Part shown: positions 37,977 to 39,629 of the stretch, piece after piece
Numbering within the stretch: position 1 is the first letter of the stretch
Layout of the letters: each line of letters begins with the position of its first letter
NCBI RefSeq assembly: GCF_014654935.1
Contig: NZ_BNBF01000001.1
Location: 516,689 to 556,317 of the forward strand
DNA: 39,629 nt
Direction of reading: 5' to 3'
From: Streptomyces capoamus
GTDB lineage: Bacteria > Actinomycetota > Actinomycetes > Streptomycetales > Streptomycetaceae
Notes under the pieces: generated by a model
What the model was told of the DNA's origin: nothing
Databases searched by the model: none
Seen by the model: the letters and a program-made list of their open reading frames with translations, nothing else
Made by a program: the position numbers and the translations under genes

Positions 37977-39164
37977 GTGCGAAGCAAAGCATCCATCACC
38001 CTGCTGTCCGTCGGGCACGCCTGTGTCGACGTCTACCAGGGAGCCGTGGCGTCCCTGATCCCGTTCCTCGTCGCCGAGCGTGCCTACGGCTACGCCGCCG
38101 CCTCGGGCGTCGTACTGGCCGCATCCCTGCTGTCCTCGGTGGCACAGCCGTTGTTCGGCGCGCTCACCGACCGCCGGCCCGTGCCCTGGCTGCTGCCGGC
38201 CGGCACGCTCCTGGCCGGCCTGGGCATCGCGCTGAGCGGCAGCACCGACGCGTACGCGCTGACGCTGCTGTGCGTGGCGGTCTCGGGGGCCGGCGTGGCC
38301 GCCTACCACCCCGAGTCCGCCCGGGTGGCCCGGCTCGCCGGCGGGGGCAGCCACAGCGCCATGGCCTGGTTCTCGTTGGGCGGCAATGCCGGCTTCGCCC
38401 TCGCCCCGCTGCTGGTCACGGCCGTCGTGGGCACGGGCGGACTGCGCTGGACCCCGCTGCTCCTCCTGCCGGCGCTGGTCGGTGCCGCCCTGAACCTGAC
38501 CGTCCTGCGCGCACCGGAGCGACGGCACCCCACCGGCGGGGCACCGGCGGCCGGCGCCGACGACCTGCGGTCCTTCCTGAGGCTGTCACTGGCCGTGGTG
38601 TGCCGCTCGGTCGTGTTCACCGGGCTGAGCAGCTTCCTGTCCCTCTACGCGGCCGAGCGCACGGGCGGCGGCACCACGGCCGGTACGGCGGCGCTCTTCG
38701 TGCTCTACCTGGGCGGCGCGGCCGGATCGGTGCTGGGCGGCCGGCTGGCCGGGCGCTGGGACCGGGTGGCGGTGTGCCGCTGGTCGTACCTGCTCTCGGT
38801 GGCGGCGGTCGCCGGTGTCGTGTGGGTCCCCGGCCCCGCCCTCTACATGTGCGTGGCCCTGACCTCCGCCGGGCTGTACGTCCCCTTCTCCCTCCAGGTC
38901 ACGCTGGGACAGGACTACCTGCCCACCCGGGTCGGCACGGCGGGCGGTGTCACCCTGGGGCTGACCGTCAGCGTCGGCGGACTGGCCGGCCCCCTCATCG
39001 GCCGGGTGGCCGACGCGACGTCCCTGCGCACCGCGCTGGCCCCGCTGGTGCTGATGCCGGCGCTCAGCTGGCTGCTGCTGCGCACCCTGCCCGAACCGGC
39101 GGGTCCCGGCGGCCGGGCCGGGGCACCGGCCGCCGTGGTTCAGCGGGCCGTGCCGAAGTCCTGA
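37977..39164 (+). CDS. MFS exporter, fosmidomycin-resistance (Fsr) type
   Basis: A 395-residue major facilitator with about twelve hydrophobic helices. The stretch AAYHPESARVARLAGGGSH followed by WFSLGGNAGFALAPLL closely follows the FHPES/VGGNFG signature of E. coli Fsr, which exports fosmidomycin and other drugs. QPLFGALTDRRP is the loop after helix 2. The GTG start has GGAG eight bases upstream. It is divergent from an AraC regulator, a common drug-pump arrangement. Its last 25 bases overlap the convergent CAP-protein gene. Substrate range in this host is unknown. Confidence 0.93.
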   Translation: MRSKASITLLSVGHACVDVYQGAVASLIPFLVAERAYGYAAASGVVLAASLLSSVAQPLFGALTDRRPVPWLLPAGTLLAGLGIALSGSTDAYALTLLCVAVSGAGVAAYHPESARVARLAGGGSHSAMAWFSLGGNAGFALAPLLVTAVVGTGGLRWTPLLLLPALVGAALNLTVLRAPERRHPTGGAPAAGADDLRSFLRLSLAVVCRSVVFTGLSSFLSLYAAERTGGGTTAGTAALFVLYLGGAAGSVLGGRLAGRWDRVAVCRWSYLLSVAAVAGVVWVPGPALYMCVALTSAGLYVPFSLQVTLGQDYLPTRVGTAGGVTLGLTVSVGGLAGPLIGRVADATSLRTALAPLVLMPALSWLLLRTLPEPAGPGGRAGAPAAVVQRAVPKS

Positions 39165-39629
39165 GTCCAGTAGCTGCCCGGCTGGGCCAGACCGACGCCG
39201 ATCTCCTGGAAGCCGCAGTTGAGGATGTTGGCCCGGTGGCCCGGGCTGGACATCCAGGCGGCCATGACCTGTTCGGCCGTGCCGTACCCGTAGGCGACGT
39301 TCTCGCCGTAGCTGCTCCACGTGTAGCCGGCGCGGGTGATGCGGTCACCCGGGGAGGAGCCGTCGGATCCGGTGTGCGACATGTTCTGGTGGGCCGCCAT
39401 GTCCTCGCTGTGCGCCTGCGCGGCCTTGGTCAGCGTCGGGTTGAGGGTCAGCGCCTGGCAACCGGCCTTGCCCCGTTCGGCGTTCACCAGCCGCAGGATC
39501 TCGGCGACGACTCCGGAGGCGGTCGCCGACGGCTTCGGGGTGCTCGGCGCGGCGGAGGCCCCGGACGCGGTGGCGGTGGGCCGGGGCGTGGCGGTCGCGG
39601 TGGACCGAGCGGTGCCGGTCGCGGTCGGG
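39140..39629 (-). CDS. CAP/SCP-domain protein, 5' end outside window
   Basis: The visible 162 residues are the C-terminal part of an exported CAP-domain protein. Near the window edge a Thr/Ala/Ser/Pro linker is read, then the CAP domain: LVNAERGKAGCQAL, AHSEDMAAHQNMSH, YTWSSYGENVAYG, WMSSPGHRANILNCGF and YWTQDFG. The order and spacing match the CAP domain of the sigma fusion 2 kb away, including the Cys pair, so they are probably paralogues. CAP proteins are usually secreted and of unclear biochemical role in bacteria. The start and signal peptide lie beyond the window. Confidence 0.92.
   Translation of the reverse strand, partial: PTATGTARSTATATPRPTATASGASAAPSTPKPSATASGVVAEILRLVNAERGKAGCQALTLNPTLTKAAQAHSEDMAAHQNMSHTGSDGSSPGDRITRAGYTWSSYGENVAYGYGTAEQVMAAWMSSPGHRANILNCGFQEIGVGLAQPGSYWTQDFGTAR

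Overview
The window is high-GC actinobacterial chromosome and almost certainly comes from a Streptomyces. The third codon positions are nearly all G or C, GTG and TTG starts are common, and stop/start overlaps (ATGA, GTGA, TTGA) are frequent. The gene families also fit: SpoIIE-type phosphatases, DUF4232 lipoproteins, type II thioesterase, ECF sigma factors and CbtAB. I see no tRNA, rRNA, CRISPR array or intact mobile element.

Layout, left to right. 1-2687: the end of a GAF/PP2C/HATPase regulator translationally coupled to a sugar-binding-type lipoprotein. 2826-4398: a small acidic protein, a DUF1036 protein and a convergent epoxide hydrolase. 4497-7522: an ATP-grasp-like protein of unknown role, then cobK and cobH (cobalamin ring synthesis) facing each other over a strong terminator. 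7634-11659: a Tat-exported PhoX-like protein, a tandem universal stress protein, a decayed unknown ORF and a class II glutamine amidotransferase. 11702-13773: an AraC relic, then a TetR regulator with a 22-bp operator palindrome and an overlapping EamA exporter. 13785-16835: a B3/B4 protein, PaiB-like and EamA genes, and a divergent XRE-cupin regulator with spaced repeats between.

16947-20408 is a tightly coupled four-gene minus-strand operon: antibiotic-type monooxygenase, NAD(P)-dependent 3-hydroxyisobutyrate dehydrogenase-like reductase, ACMSD-type amidohydrolase and cytochrome P450. It looks like a small uncharacterised metabolic cassette. 20641-23155 is a cobalt/cobalamin island. One cobalamin riboswitch precedes a [2Fe-2S] ferredoxin-like gene and a second precedes the cobalt transporter cbtB-cbtA, followed by a histidine-phosphatase-fold protein that has lost its catalytic histidines. 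23375-28241: a protease pseudogene, a secreted endonuclease/exonuclease/phosphatase-family protein, a PAS/GAF/PP2C phosphatase and a helical hypothetical protein.

28535-31403 is a three-gene operon: YheO/DauR-type regulator, DSD1-type PLP enzyme and threonine-dehydratase-type PLP enzyme. It probably degrades a beta-hydroxy amino acid, and its promoter and overlapping palindrome can be read directly. 31653-34190: an orphan type II thioesterase, a proteobacterial-style cyclophilin and an NAD kinase. 34442-39629: a DUF4232 lipoprotein, an unusual ECF sigma factor fused through a transmembrane segment to a CAP/SCP domain, an AraC regulator divergent from a fosmidomycin-resistance-type MFS exporter, and a second, stand-alone CAP protein running off the window.

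The strongest candidates for undescribed biology are the sigma-CAP fusion, the P450 operon (with a 19-bp-stem palindrome inside one gene and a Lys at an I-helix position normally Asp/Glu), and the riboswitch-controlled ferredoxin. All functions are inferred from sequence reading alone; no database search was possible.
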